Shown: positions 1 through 10,011, counted from the first letter of the stretch. The stretch: 64,000 nt of DNA from Pseudomonas oryzihabitans (GCF_024652905.1 NZ_CP102428.1:3580001-3644000), one strand, 5' to 3'. The notes: generated by a model not told the origin, from the letters alone. Numbers and translations are program-made.

Positions 1-943
1 GGATTTGCTTCAATACCTCGTTCAATCGAGCATATTGGCCGCGGGCATTAACGAAACCTTTCCAGTTTGCGATCATTTGATCAATAGGCGCGAGTGCCCG
101 ACCAATTAGCAGCGAGGCCGCGGTCATGAGCCCTGGAGTAATTTCGTTATTAATAACAAGATAGGCGCCCAACCCAAGCACAAAAGACTGCAACAGTATT
201 CGCCAAGTGCGCGAGATATTAGAAATTGCCCCGCCCATCTCGCTTGCCCTGCCTTGCAAAGCAAGCGTCTTATAACTTCTCACTTTCCATTTCTTGGTTA
301 GATTAGGAAGCATCCCCATCGCCGACAAAACTTCAGAATTACGTAGCGCCATTCCTACCAGACTCAAAGCAGCACTATTTTCCTTGTTCGCCTCCGACAA
401 CCTCTTTGCTGTAGCTCGTTCATTTGCAAACGCGAGAGCAGTCGCTACTAATGCGCCAACGACTGTTAATACGCCAAACCAGGGATGGAAAAAAAACATG
501 ATGCCGATATATATAGGCATCCAGGGAGCATCAAAAAAGGCAAAAACGCCGCTACCGGTTAGAAATTGCCGCAGCCCTGTCAGATCACCCATAGGTTGGG
601 CGGAGACGCCTGTACTACCTGCATATAGCGACTGCTTAAAACTAGCTCCCAGTACGCGCTCGCCTAAAAGTAGATCCAACTTGGTTGATATTCTCACCAT
701 TATGCGAGAACGAATCCATTCTAATGCCCCATAAGTGGCCATTAGCACGGTCACTAATATTGTCAGCATAATAAGCGTAGTAACACTTCTACTGCTGACA
801 ACTCGGTCATACACCTCCAACATGTAAAAGGATGGAGCCAGAAGTAAAAGGTTTATGAACAGACTAAAAAATCCTGCATAAAGGAAACTTGACTTGCAAG
901 CTTCCAGCGCCATTTGCAGGTCGGTTTTCGTTATGACCCTCAT
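1..943 (-). CDS. Type I secretion ABC transporter (PrtD/AprD/RsaD type), N-terminal part
   Basis: Reading leftward from the ATG at 943, an uninterrupted frame of about 314 codons runs off the window. It begins MRVITKTDLQMALEACKSS and continues into hydrophobic segments with the motif LLAPSFYMLEVYDRVVSS, a hallmark of the membrane domain of type I secretion permease/ATPases of the PrtD, AprD and RsaD group. No C39 peptidase domain precedes it, as usual for exporters of RTX proteins. The Walker A and B motifs lie beyond the window, so ATPase function is inferred from family. The gene starts 25 bases after the DUF4214 gene and closes the visible glycosyltransferase operon. The RTX/DUF4214 protein 12 kb upstream is the obvious substrate. 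The membrane fusion protein (HlyD type) should lie further left. Family assignment is firm; substrate is inference. Confidence 0.9.
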   Translation of the reverse strand, partial: MRVITKTDLQMALEACKSSFLYAGFFSLFINLLLLAPSFYMLEVYDRVVSSRSVTTLIMLTILVTVLMATYGALEWIRSRIMVRISTKLDLLLGERVLGASFKQSLYAGSTGVSAQPMGDLTGLRQFLTGSGVFAFFDAPWMPIYIGIMFFFHPWFGVLTVVGALVATALAFANERATAKRLSEANKENSAALSLVGMALRNSEVLSAMGMLPNLTKKWKVRSYKTLALQGRASEMGGAISNISRTWRILLQSFVLGLGAYLVINNEITPGLMTAASLLIGRALAPIDQMIANWKGFVNARGQYARLNEVLKQI

Positions 944-968
944 TAAGTCGACAACCCTCTTAGACCAT

Positions 969-2327
969 TCATTTTTTGTAGATTAAGATTTGAACAACCC
1001 TCAAACTGGCATTATTGTTAAGCGTAATCAATCTAGGCTCTACGAATGTGTTGTTTGAGCCAACGTGAAATGTAGCGCGAAATTTCGAAGTTCCAGAAAG
1101 ATCTGAATGAAATAGCTTGTGAAATCCAAAATCTGAAACAACATCAACAGCGTACGTGGACCAGTCTGCTGCTTCTATATGCAAGTCCAGAACGTAAGCG
1201 CCAGGTGCCAAATCTAGCTTCATGCCATAGAGCAAGAAACCTGGGTCACTCCGCATAATCGACGTATTCTCGTCGCTATACATACCTTCGATAACTACAC
1301 CTTCCCCTAGAAAATACTCGTCACCCTTAGACAAATAGGCAACAACGTACTGCTTTTCATTGGACGACTTCATATAAGAAACTCTATTAACATTCAAAGA
1401 ATCGTTCTCAATTGCGCGCTCATTATAATATGAGGCAAAAGGAAGCTCTTTCGGATCATCGTATCCTATCGCAATACCAGTTGAAACTCTGTCATCGATA
1501 TTGACATATTGATCTCTGTCTAACAAAAAGAATTCGTCACTATTAGTCAGACTTTCCCAAACCTCGTCTAAAGGCAGACCATCTTCAATAGCTGTAGAGT
1601 AATCCTTCAAACCTTTTTCATCCGGCATGCGGCCCAGAGCCATCATGTACAGCTCCGATATGATGGATGCGGAATCAATAGAATTCAGATTAGTAGCTAT
1701 TGGTATACTGCTTTTTGAAAAATATTTCACTTCTCCGCGGGACATCCAAGAATTTATTTGATCACTGGCTGTCAAAAATTTTCCCTTATATAATCCATTA
1801 TTACTTGCCAGACTTACAAAAAGCTTCCTGCGTTGATCTTCAGAGGCAACTATTAAATTTTGACGAAAAGACTTCCAAAAGCGGCTTGAACCTCCCTTAG
1901 GCAGAATCTCCTTCATCAACTCACGGCATCCTTCGAAGTTTCCGAGATCACTTTTTATTATTTTGGACCACAGACTCTCCGTATTATCTAAACTTGACGA
2001 CTGCTCACTAAAATCACCTGCCGGAATTTCAAAAACCGAAATACCTGGGAATGGTAGTATCTTGCCCTCATCATAGAAATATAGGCTTATCGGAGCCTTA
2101 AGATCTAATAGACTAGCTGTCAGCTCTATGCGGAAGCCATACTTTCCATCAGCTATACCTAGTTTTAATAGATCAGGACGAAACTCAGTGCAAGTCGCCT
2201 TGCCTAGAACTTTTTCGCCTTGGATAACGACCACATCGATTCGCTTTTTCGGGAGTTCCGCATCATAAAGCCAACCTGCCACAAGATTTGAATTTACTGT
2301 ATCAACAAAACCCGAATACTTAGCCAT
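969..2327 (-). CDS. DUF4214 protein with N-terminal beta domain
   Basis: A 452-aa protein with no signal peptide. Residues about 1-75 form a small domain with the signature GWLYD and a later GKYGFRIEL, resembling the GW-x-D domains of the two GT2 enzymes upstream in the same operon. Residues about 215-270 are one DUF4214 unit (ELYMMALGRMPDEKGLKDY followed by LTNSDEF). The C-terminal third looks like a beta-rich carbohydrate-binding-type module but I cannot name it. The gene lies 11 bases after the tandem GT4 gene and 25 before the type I exporter, so it is co-transcribed with them. No catalytic motif is evident. It may be a second exported protein or an adaptor for the glycan machinery. Base composition is strongly AT-rich compared with the right half of the operon. 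Confidence 0.75.
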   Translation of the reverse strand: MAKYSGFVDTVNSNLVAGWLYDAELPKKRIDVVVIQGEKVLGKATCTEFRPDLLKLGIADGKYGFRIELTASLLDLKAPISLYFYDEGKILPFPGISVFEIPAGDFSEQSSSLDNTESLWSKIIKSDLGNFEGCRELMKEILPKGGSSRFWKSFRQNLIVASEDQRRKLFVSLASNNGLYKGKFLTASDQINSWMSRGEVKYFSKSSIPIATNLNSIDSASIISELYMMALGRMPDEKGLKDYSTAIEDGLPLDEVWESLTNSDEFFLLDRDQYVNIDDRVSTGIAIGYDDPKELPFASYYNERAIENDSLNVNRVSYMKSSNEKQYVVAYLSKGDEYFLGEGVVIEGMYSDENTSIMRSDPGFLLYGMKLDLAPGAYVLDLHIEAADWSTYAVDVVSDFGFHKLFHSDLSGTSKFRATFHVGSNNTFVEPRLITLNNNASLRVVQILIYKK

Positions 2328-2338
2328 GATCTAATCCA

Positions 2339-4561
2339 CTAGCAGTATGCGTCAACGACATCAGAGTAAAATCTTCCGATTCGCTCAAATGAATTTGCAG
2401 CCGCGAAGGAGCGAATAGCATCCCTTAATCGAAGCGAAGATTTCCCTATCGGAGATGCATCGATGACTTTACTAGCCAAAGTGTAAATAGATCGAGAATC
2501 TATCCGAGGAACAACGCCTTCAAATTCTTCAAACATAGTGGCTGTTGAACAGATTATAGGAATACCAGCTCGAACCGCCACTCTAATAGCGGCACTCGCT
2601 GATTCCGGAACTTCAGCATAGGGGAACACTGCTACATCAGAACAGGCTAACTCATCTATGACCATAGACAAAGAGTTGTATCTAGTGTCGAGCAGAACTT
2701 TATCTTCTAGTGAGAGCGCTTTTATGATTGCCTTTAAATGGAGTAAATAATCATAACTAGAACGCTCTTTCTTTACACTGATCAGCATTTTTGCTCGGCA
2801 TGAAATTCCTATTGAATTTATTAGCGAAACCAGATAAAGAATAGCCTCAAAGTTTTTATGCGGCAAACAAAATCCAAATGTTGCAATCACCAACTCAGTG
2901 TCGTTCTTGTCTTTTACGGCGTCAAGCTTTTGAGAGCTTGCGGCTATCCCAAGTGGTAACCTTATGACATTTTTTATACCAACAGCCTTTACACGACCAA
3001 AATCTAATTTGCTATGGGCAACCACTAGCGATATACACGAGCTTTCTAACAGTGAAAGATCTACCTCAGACGGAATGCCATGAAACTCTAAGATTAGCTT
3101 CTTGTTTGCGTAATGAAGCGCCGCGGCAATATCATTTACAGCTGCTATGGAAAAAAACCCAAAGTGATGCTGGAGAATGACGATGTCAGCAGCGTCTTCC
3201 AAAAGCGAAGCAATGAGCGCTTTGACACCGTCGCCATGGCGGTACCACACCGGTATAATTTCAGCTCCGGCGACAACTTTTCTATTGTCAGCTAGAGGAG
3301 ATACATCTTCTTCGGAAGCAATAATCCTCTCACAGAAAATATTTTTTATACGCCCCGACATAGAGGATGCGGCTAAAAGTTCCTGACTGTAGGTGGCTAT
3401 TCCGCACTCGACATCCCAAGTTGAGATAACAGAAATATCGCGCTCTGCCTTAGCCGTTTTATTTTTTGTTAAACATTGCTCTAATCCAGCTTTAAATCTG
3501 ACTATTGTTCCATGCCATGTGAGAGCTCTGGAAGTTTCGCTACCAGCTGATGTCAATCTTTGCAAAGCAATTTTCGACGACTTCTGTACGCGTCGCATTC
3601 CCTTTCGTAAACTCATAACGTCTGGCTCGGCGACCATCGAACCAGTGAACGATAGATGTGAGGCCGATTGGATAAGGTCGTAATCAATAACTATTGAGTT
3701 ATCAGTGTTACAATAATCCATATGCCCCGAGAAGCCCGTGACTATCACCGGCACTCCAAAATACATAGACTCTGCTGCAGGTAGCAAGAATCCTTCTCCG
3801 CGGGTGGGGAATACTGTGCAATCTGCTGCCAAGTAAAGCTTCGCCAAACTTTCGCTATCTAAAGAATCGTAGATGAGTGTTACCCTGGACTTGACCGAAG
3901 GTTTCAATTTTTCTACGAACTCATCAAGCCACCCGTTGTGCGGGTTCCTAAATGTTTTAATAACAAGTTCGACATCGTTGTCATTAGCAAACTCTTCATT
4001 AAACGCAGCGAGGAGCACATCAACTCCTTTACGCCAGAAGCAAGACGATATATGAAGAAACTGAAAGCCGTCTTTATTTTTTATTTTACGCTGACTTAAT
4101 TTGCTATAGCGATCTAAATGATCTACCCCTTCACCAACAACAAAGACTGGAACGGTCAACCCTCCAACCAGCAAAGCATCTTCAGTGAATTTGCTAGCAA
4201 CGGCAACGAAATCGAAATCCCTATTAAACTTATCGACTATTTCAAAAGGAACTACAGTCTCTTCCCATGCCCAACATATTGCTCCTACCAGAGGCGCCTT
4301 GCGATCGACTTGTACTGGCCAGTCATTAAAAAGGTGCAGATCGAAATTAGCGTCGAATGACCGGTTAAAAACCTTTTCATTCAAACCAGCTTTCATAACC
4401 TCACTGTCAGCAGTAATCTTTTCAAAACTTTCGTTTGAGGAAGTTATGTATACGTCATACCCTTCCTGCACTAGGGCTACAGCGATACTTCTATTAACGA
4501 TTGCGAGACTATAGTCACCACAAAAAGACCCTTCCAGGAGGACTCTCTCAACTTTATTCAT
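2339..4561 (-). CDS. Tandem two-domain GT4 glycosyltransferase
   Basis: The 740-aa product holds two glycosyltransferase family 4 (GT-B fold) units. The first, residues about 1-370, has a readable acceptor half and the donor-site E-x7-E-type segment (GEGFLLPAAESMYFGVPV). The second starts near residue 375 with a typical GT-B opening (ISTWDVECGIATYSQELL) and is more divergent in its donor half (VFPYAEVPESASAAIRVAVR). It is cytoplasmic, with no signal peptide or membrane span. The gene sits 11 bases after the hydrolase gene and 11 before the DUF4214 gene. Such fused enzymes usually add two different sugars or linkages in succession. Acceptor could be a lipid-linked glycan or the RTX protein; the sequence does not decide. 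The family call is secure, the sugar unknown. Confidence 0.85.
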   Translation of the reverse strand: MNKVERVLLEGSFCGDYSLAIVNRSIAVALVQEGYDVYITSSNESFEKITADSEVMKAGLNEKVFNRSFDANFDLHLFNDWPVQVDRKAPLVGAICWAWEETVVPFEIVDKFNRDFDFVAVASKFTEDALLVGGLTVPVFVVGEGVDHLDRYSKLSQRKIKNKDGFQFLHISSCFWRKGVDVLLAAFNEEFANDNDVELVIKTFRNPHNGWLDEFVEKLKPSVKSRVTLIYDSLDSESLAKLYLAADCTVFPTRGEGFLLPAAESMYFGVPVIVTGFSGHMDYCNTDNSIVIDYDLIQSASHLSFTGSMVAEPDVMSLRKGMRRVQKSSKIALQRLTSAGSETSRALTWHGTIVRFKAGLEQCLTKNKTAKAERDISVISTWDVECGIATYSQELLAASSMSGRIKNIFCERIIASEEDVSPLADNRKVVAGAEIIPVWYRHGDGVKALIASLLEDAADIVILQHHFGFFSIAAVNDIAAALHYANKKLILEFHGIPSEVDLSLLESSCISLVVAHSKLDFGRVKAVGIKNVIRLPLGIAASSQKLDAVKDKNDTELVIATFGFCLPHKNFEAILYLVSLINSIGISCRAKMLISVKKERSSYDYLLHLKAIIKALSLEDKVLLDTRYNSLSMVIDELACSDVAVFPYAEVPESASAAIRVAVRAGIPIICSTATMFEEFEGVVPRIDSRSIYTLASKVIDASPIGKSSLRLRDAIRSFAAANSFERIGRFYSDVVDAYC

Positions 4562-4572
4562 GTCTATTCCAA

Positions 4573-5811
4573 TTAGAAAATTGGCCTGAGGAAAATTTCT
4601 TCAATGCCCACCGAAAGACTTCTATCATCACCAGCGATGTCGCATTCTGCAGGAGATATGTGATTTTTGGTGATGATAACAATATTATTATCCTTTGCCG
4701 CCGCAGGAAAGGTCAGCAGGCATCTTTCACTACTCAGGTAGCCATCAAAAACGGCTTCGCCGTTTAGTAAGACTTTAATGTGCTGCTCATACTCAGGAGC
4801 TGGTTTGAAGACCGTAAGCATGATATTGACATGAATATCAAAATCACGTTCGTGATCAAGGAGCTGGAAACCAAGCGTATGGACGGGACCTATGCCCCAA
4901 ACGCCCCACTCTTCTAAATAGGACCATCCATAGAATAGATATCTCTCCAGTTCCACCCCCGCTACTCTGCTGAGATAATGCATGGGAAAGAAAAGATGAC
5001 CTTTGCCTTGACTAGCCGAATAAGCTACTAGCTTTTTTTGATACCACGAGTCGAATACATACTCAGGAATTATGCTTTCATCACATGCCGCCAATTCAAA
5101 ATTGACATTACTTCTTTGCAACGCACAGTCGAATGTCGAAAGATTCGAATTATCGAACCCTAGATCCGCTATTGAAAGCACTGGAGCACACAGCGCCTCG
5201 AAAAGCACATCTAGTAAATCTAGCTTCTTAAAGGTATAGGCCACATTGTGCCCGCCCCTTACCCAATAAGAAGTGAATGGAAGCTGCGCAACATGCAGTG
5301 TATCTTCGTAATCATCGATCGAGAATAGAACGATATATTCGACACCTGACGCCGCTGGAAAATAGTCCAACAACTCCGGATTTTCTACCGCATTTACGAT
5401 TTCGATATTACGAATGTCGAAATCGGTCGAGAGAGTTGATCTGGGCGAGATTGCGACAACCCTATTCGCTTTGACATACTTCGCCAACCTTAAAACCCCA
5501 GCTCCTCCCATGCTGGAGCCTAAAAGGGTAATTCGTAACTCCGTACTGTCTGGAAGAAGGTTCTGTATAAAATCCACCAAGTCCATCCAGCCATGGGGAT
5601 TTGTATACCACGACCGACTATTGTCCTTCACATAGACAAATGAATAATTAAAAGAAGACTTACCTACACCTTGAAAGTCAAACTCAGGGTCTTTGGAAAA
5701 ATCGCTACCAATTCCTGCAAGAATTATTACTACGGAGCTTACATTTTCATTCAATCTGAGCTTAACTTGATAGGCGCCTAACATTAGCTCTGCGTCATTA
5801 TCAAGTGCCAT
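4573..5811 (-). CDS. Alpha/beta-hydrolase-like protein in the glycan operon
   Basis: This 412-aa protein shows a serine-hydrolase nucleophile elbow GSSMGG with Ser at about residue 100, candidate acid residues DD at about 166-167 (FSIDDYED) and a histidine at about 188 (RGGHNVAY), the order and spacing of an esterase triad. The C-terminal half (about 240-412) is beta-rich and resembles the sheets of carbohydrate-binding modules. There is no signal peptide, so it acts in the cytoplasm or is exported by the neighbouring type I system. It starts one base after the stop of the GT4 gene upstream. Possible roles are O-acetyl removal from the glycan or acyl transfer. No close named family is recognised; the hydrolase fold is the supported part. 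Confidence 0.65.
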   Translation of the reverse strand: MALDNDAELMLGAYQVKLRLNENVSSVVIILAGIGSDFSKDPEFDFQGVGKSSFNYSFVYVKDNSRSWYTNPHGWMDLVDFIQNLLPDSTELRITLLGSSMGGAGVLRLAKYVKANRVVAISPRSTLSTDFDIRNIEIVNAVENPELLDYFPAASGVEYIVLFSIDDYEDTLHVAQLPFTSYWVRGGHNVAYTFKKLDLLDVLFEALCAPVLSIADLGFDNSNLSTFDCALQRSNVNFELAACDESIIPEYVFDSWYQKKLVAYSASQGKGHLFFPMHYLSRVAGVELERYLFYGWSYLEEWGVWGIGPVHTLGFQLLDHERDFDIHVNIMLTVFKPAPEYEQHIKVLLNGEAVFDGYLSSERCLLTFPAAAKDNNIVIITKNHISPAECDIAGDDRSLSVGIEEIFLRPIF

Positions 5812-5812
5812 A

Positions 5813-7627
5813 TCAAACGTATCCTAATTCAGCCAACCTATCATAATACTTTTGCCCGATTTCTTTTAGGCCGAACAACTCGTCATACTTCGAAATGTCG
5901 TGCTTTTCGAAATATCTACCTTCATTTTTTAGGTAAACCTGCCGCATTGCCTGAGCCGCGACCTCAACCTCAGGATCTGCCCATCGTTGGCCAACAGCTT
6001 CGACGTATTCGTCGAGACCCACTGAAATCATTTGGTACGGGATCAGGTAGGCACCTTCACCAATACAAAAATCCTTGTTCCCTCCATAATTGGTAGCTAT
6101 AACGTCCATTCCTAGCAAAAGCGCCTCAGCGATTCCTCGACCAAAACCCTCTGCTCTATGAAGGGAAACAAAGCAATTGCACGCGTTATATAGTGAAACC
6201 ACCTCTTCCTTAGCAAGAACAGCGTCTATTATCTTAATCCGCTTATCTTCTTTAGCTGCAGCGTTTATCTGATCCCAGACAGGACCTTGTGAAGCTCTCA
6301 TCGCTTTTATTACGAGAAAAACTCGCTCGTGCTTCTCCTTAAAGGCGGATATAAAAGCATTCAACACAGCGACTGGGTTCTTCCTATATACCGAAGAGTT
6401 ACCATCGAACGAAAAAATAAATATAAAACTATCAAGAGGCAGCTTGAATTTTTCTCTAGAATCTATCACGGATGGGAGATTTGCATTAATCCATACCGCC
6501 ATAGGCATGTGCTCTACCGGCACCGCGGAAACCGGATCAACAGCCCAAAAAGTATGCTGACTCGAACACCAAATTTCATCAACTAGGCAAAAGGTATGCG
6601 TCCAGTTTTCAGGCCATGAACTCAGCTCCCAAGGCCAATAACCTATATTATATCGACCTGAGAAGAGTTGTCTCCCCTGCTCTAAGTAAACCCGAAGCAT
6701 CTCAAGCGCCGTTAGGCAGATGATGTTTACCGCATACTTTGGCTCGTCGCTAACCCATGCCTCCAGGCTTCGGTCGTCCTGACTTATCTCCTGTCCTGGC
6801 TTCACATTCACGATTACGAAAGGAATATTTCGCTCGACGAGACAACGGGCCGCCATTCTCACATCTTCGCCGATGCCCAACTCACCATAGGCGTAACCTA
6901 TGAGATTTACGCCACCAACCATACTTCTGCTTTCTTCCGCCTTTTCTTCATCGTCCGGCCATGCAGTAGGTCTTGCCTTCAGGATATTAGATAGGCCTGC
7001 TTCCACTATTCCGCAGTTGTAGATCCAAGAGCGGTAGGCTAATAAACCTTCTTTATCGCCTAGATCAAAAGCAGTACGTATGTCTTGCCTGACTGAATAT
7101 ATGAGCTGAGAGAAAAGTGTCTTCTCTATCTGATCAGTATGGAAAAGAACTCTCTTTTGCCAAGCCGGTACATCCTTCGCCGTCATGCCGATATCTGCCA
7201 ACCCACCGCCGACAAAAAACCATGCCAGCGCCTTTAGCTGATCGTCTTCAGTCTCTAGTCTCTTATCTATATTTAAGTCTGGCCTCCCCGCTATTACGAG
7301 TTGCAGCATCCGGGAAATCCCGGCTGACCACCTAGTTCTAGGGAGGCTTGCTGGTACAGATAGGTCTCGCCAGTACTGGGAAAACTCACGTAGCGCTTGA
7401 TATTCTCTGCGGCCGTGCACTACACACCAACCCAAAAAACCTAGACGCGAATCAGTACTTTCCAATGAAATTCCTGGGAAACTCTTTTCGCGCAACTGCA
7501 ATATCGCAAGGTGTATATGGTAAAACTTGGAAATCCCAGCCACCCCTAGCTCAGGAATCTCTTCGTAATAATAATGGGTAGCTGATACGAAACTATTTGG
7601 CTCCTCGAAGTATTGGGAGAAATTCAT
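5813..7627 (-). CDS. GT4 glycosyltransferase with long N-terminal region
   Basis: A 604-aa protein. Residues about 240-590 are a GT-B enzyme with the acceptor-side opening GGVNLIGYAYGELGIGEDVR and the donor-binding motif RAEGFGRGIAEALLLG characteristic of family GT4. The first 230 residues are helical, without recognisable motifs. The start codon overlaps the stop of the upstream GT2 gene (ATGA), which implies translational coupling. Its composition is AT-rich whereas the gene it overlaps is GC-rich, so the mosaic boundary of the operon falls at this junction. It is probably soluble and acts on the cytoplasmic face. Sugar donor and acceptor cannot be read from sequence. Confidence 0.85.
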   Translation of the reverse strand: MNFSQYFEEPNSFVSATHYYYEEIPELGVAGISKFYHIHLAILQLREKSFPGISLESTDSRLGFLGWCVVHGRREYQALREFSQYWRDLSVPASLPRTRWSAGISRMLQLVIAGRPDLNIDKRLETEDDQLKALAWFFVGGGLADIGMTAKDVPAWQKRVLFHTDQIEKTLFSQLIYSVRQDIRTAFDLGDKEGLLAYRSWIYNCGIVEAGLSNILKARPTAWPDDEEKAEESRSMVGGVNLIGYAYGELGIGEDVRMAARCLVERNIPFVIVNVKPGQEISQDDRSLEAWVSDEPKYAVNIICLTALEMLRVYLEQGRQLFSGRYNIGYWPWELSSWPENWTHTFCLVDEIWCSSQHTFWAVDPVSAVPVEHMPMAVWINANLPSVIDSREKFKLPLDSFIFIFSFDGNSSVYRKNPVAVLNAFISAFKEKHERVFLVIKAMRASQGPVWDQINAAAKEDKRIKIIDAVLAKEEVVSLYNACNCFVSLHRAEGFGRGIAEALLLGMDVIATNYGGNKDFCIGEGAYLIPYQMISVGLDEYVEAVGQRWADPEVEVAAQAMRQVYLKNEGRYFEKHDISKYDELFGLKEIGQKYYDRLAELGYV

Positions 7628-10011
7628 CTACCCTCCCCCAAAGCACCACCGTTCATCGATGAGAAACTCATGCCGGCGTAAGTACCCAATGCCCAGTCCG
7701 CGTTTAAAGAGGGATGATAGGCAGGGTCATACCTGTATGACCTCCCCCAGCGCGACAGCAGGAGATTTTGTTCTCTCCTGGATCGCGCAGCCTTGTCCGC
7801 AGTGGAGTCCTTGCCCCGACTCGCCGATTCCGCATGGATCAACTCGGCGAACGGCGTCCAGAGGATCTTCAGGCCGAGCTCATTGATGCGCAGGCACATG
7901 TCCACATCGTTGAAGGCCACGGGGTGGCGTACCCCGTCCATGCCCTCGATCTGCAGATAAAGGTCGCGGCGCAGGATCAAGCAGGCAGTGGTGCAGGCGC
8001 TCTGACGACGAGCAAGATGGTTGAAGCCCAGATAGCCGGGATCGTCGCGCAGCCAGTTGTTGCCCGTATGGGCGGCCAGGCCGTTGATGCCGATGACGAC
8101 ACCGGCGTGCTGGACCATGTCGTTCTTCCACAGCAGCTTGGCGCCTACCGCTCCAACATCAGGTCGTACGGCCAGACTCATCATTTCCTTGAGCCAGTCG
8201 GGATGCAGGATCTCGATGTCGTTGTTGACCAGCCCTATGTATTCCCCTGTGGCGAACTCGACACCGACATTGTTCAGGGTGGCGTAGTTGAAGGGATAGG
8301 GGTGCGGCAGGATGCGCACACCACGGGTCTTGAGTTCGTCGAAGTACTCCAGGGTCTGGGGATCGCTGGTCTGGTTGTCAACGATGATGATTTCCAGATC
8401 CGGGTAATCGGTCTGGGTCAGCAGACCCTCCATGCAGGCATGCAGCAGCTTGTAGGCATCCCGGGTAGGAATGATCAGGCTGACCTTGGGCAGTCGCTCG
8501 GGCAATGGCCAGTGGGTGCGTAGCGCACCGGGTAATTTGGACTGGCGGCTCAGACGGGTACCCGGACGCAGCTTGTTCACCAGCCAGGTCAGGCGCTCAA
8601 GACGCTGCGGCTTGCCGGCATCGCAGGCGGCCGGCGTCGCGGGACTGCTGGCACTGCGATGGCTGAGCACCTGGGTCACGCGGGCGACACCCAGTTTGTC
8701 TTGCTCGGTGGCCAGGATAAGGGCGGCAAGTACACCTTCGTGATCGCGTGGCAGCTCGGGCGCTGCGTTCAGCAACCGGACGGCGCGCTGGATGACGTCG
8801 CGGCCAAACAGGGCGCCGGCGGTAAAGAGATCGGCACCCAGGTAGAGGTCCAGATCCCAGCTCGGTTTGAACCAGGGGTTGCTACGCTGGCCATCCGCTC
8901 CGTCCTGATCGCTATCAGCGAAAGCCCAGGCCGCTTGCTTGCCTGCCTCTTTCGGTTGCAGAGCCAGCGCCAGTTGATCGAGGGCATGGGGCAGCAGGCG
9001 GCTGGCCAGTGGCTGGAGCAGCACGGCTTCGGCCCCCTCCTCCAGCAGCAGCTGCAAGGAGGTAGAGACATCAGCGGGATCGGCGACGGCCTGGGTGAAG
9101 GGTCGCAGGCGTTGTTGGCTCAGGCTGTCCAGGCAAGCCTGCCGCTTGGTTTCATCGGCGTCCCCATGGAGCAGCACGGCGATCCGGCTACCGATCACGG
9201 CTTCTGGATACTGAGGTGCGCGCTGGTAATGAGCGAACCATTGAGGATAGTGGCCGAAGCCGGCACTACGCGGGCAGCGCTGATCGTAATCGCGCGCCAG
9301 GCGAATGAGCAGGTCGCGGGGTGCCGGATCGGCCTGCTCCGGCCAGTGAGCGGCTACCAGTGCGCCGAGCCCATCGGCGTGGCAACAGACGATGATGGGG
9401 CTACCCTGCAAGGGGCGGCCCTGGTCGTCTTCGATATGCACTTCGCGACGCTCGCCGTCCCCGAATTGCCAGGGCAGCTCCAGGCTGTAGCCATGATCGG
9501 CATCGGCACGATAGATGAGGGCGGGATGGTGCAGATCGGCCAGGCAACGGGCGACGATCTGATCGCCCAGGCGCGCCCTCACCTCGATGTGACGCCCCGG
9601 GGTAGCGTCATCCCAGACCCAGCCGCCCACGGCCAGACCACCGCCATACCAGACTTGACTACCCGGTACCTGAGCCTCGGCCTTGTGCGGCTTCTCGTTG
9701 GGCAGCTCCAGGGGTTCACCGATCCACGGGCCTTCGTTGGCCAAGCGCACGGCGATACGCCGAGCTCCACTGAGCCAGGCCGGCTGCAGCTGAAGAGCGA
9801 AGCCATGAAAGCCGTCACCGGCCAGCGGATCGTGCTGATAGGTGTCCGCCCGTACCAAGGCTACGGAAGCCCCATCGATGACGACCTCCAGGGCCAGACG
9901 CAGATCGGGCTGCGCAGGATCGAAGGCCCAGCCCTCCAGTACATTACCGTGAAGGCCTTGGATCTGACCTTGCACGGTGACCAGGGCGGGAGCTTGAGAG
10001 AGTTCAGTCAT
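7624..10011 (-). CDS. Multidomain GT2 glycosyltransferase with two GW-x-D beta domains
   Basis: The 795-aa product begins with two related beta domains, about residues 10-100 (VLEGWAFDPAQPDLRLALE) and 115-210 (AVGGWVWDDATPGRHIEVR). About 260-480 looks like a degenerate GT-A fold lacking a clear DxD. About 510-795 is a full family GT2 domain: KVSLIIPTRDAYKLL, the metal/nucleotide site NNDIE and a downstream FNDVDMCLRINELG. The arrangement resembles large GT2 enzymes of surface-polysaccharide and protein-glycosylation loci. It overlaps the gene before it by 8 bases and the gene after it by 4. The beta domains may bind glycan or protein acceptor. GT2 identity is firm; linkage and acceptor are unknown. 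Confidence 0.85.
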   Translation of the reverse strand: MTELSQAPALVTVQGQIQGLHGNVLEGWAFDPAQPDLRLALEVVIDGASVALVRADTYQHDPLAGDGFHGFALQLQPAWLSGARRIAVRLANEGPWIGEPLELPNEKPHKAEAQVPGSQVWYGGGLAVGGWVWDDATPGRHIEVRARLGDQIVARCLADLHHPALIYRADADHGYSLELPWQFGDGERREVHIEDDQGRPLQGSPIIVCCHADGLGALVAAHWPEQADPAPRDLLIRLARDYDQRCPRSAGFGHYPQWFAHYQRAPQYPEAVIGSRIAVLLHGDADETKRQACLDSLSQQRLRPFTQAVADPADVSTSLQLLLEEGAEAVLLQPLASRLLPHALDQLALALQPKEAGKQAAWAFADSDQDGADGQRSNPWFKPSWDLDLYLGADLFTAGALFGRDVIQRAVRLLNAAPELPRDHEGVLAALILATEQDKLGVARVTQVLSHRSASSPATPAACDAGKPQRLERLTWLVNKLRPGTRLSRQSKLPGALRTHWPLPERLPKVSLIIPTRDAYKLLHACMEGLLTQTDYPDLEIIIVDNQTSDPQTLEYFDELKTRGVRILPHPYPFNYATLNNVGVEFATGEYIGLVNNDIEILHPDWLKEMMSLAVRPDVGAVGAKLLWKNDMVQHAGVVIGINGLAAHTGNNWLRDDPGYLGFNHLARRQSACTTACLILRRDLYLQIEGMDGVRHPVAFNDVDMCLRINELGLKILWTPFAELIHAESASRGKDSTADKAARSRREQNLLLSRWGRSYRYDPAYHPSLNADWALGTYAGMSFSSMNGGALGEGR

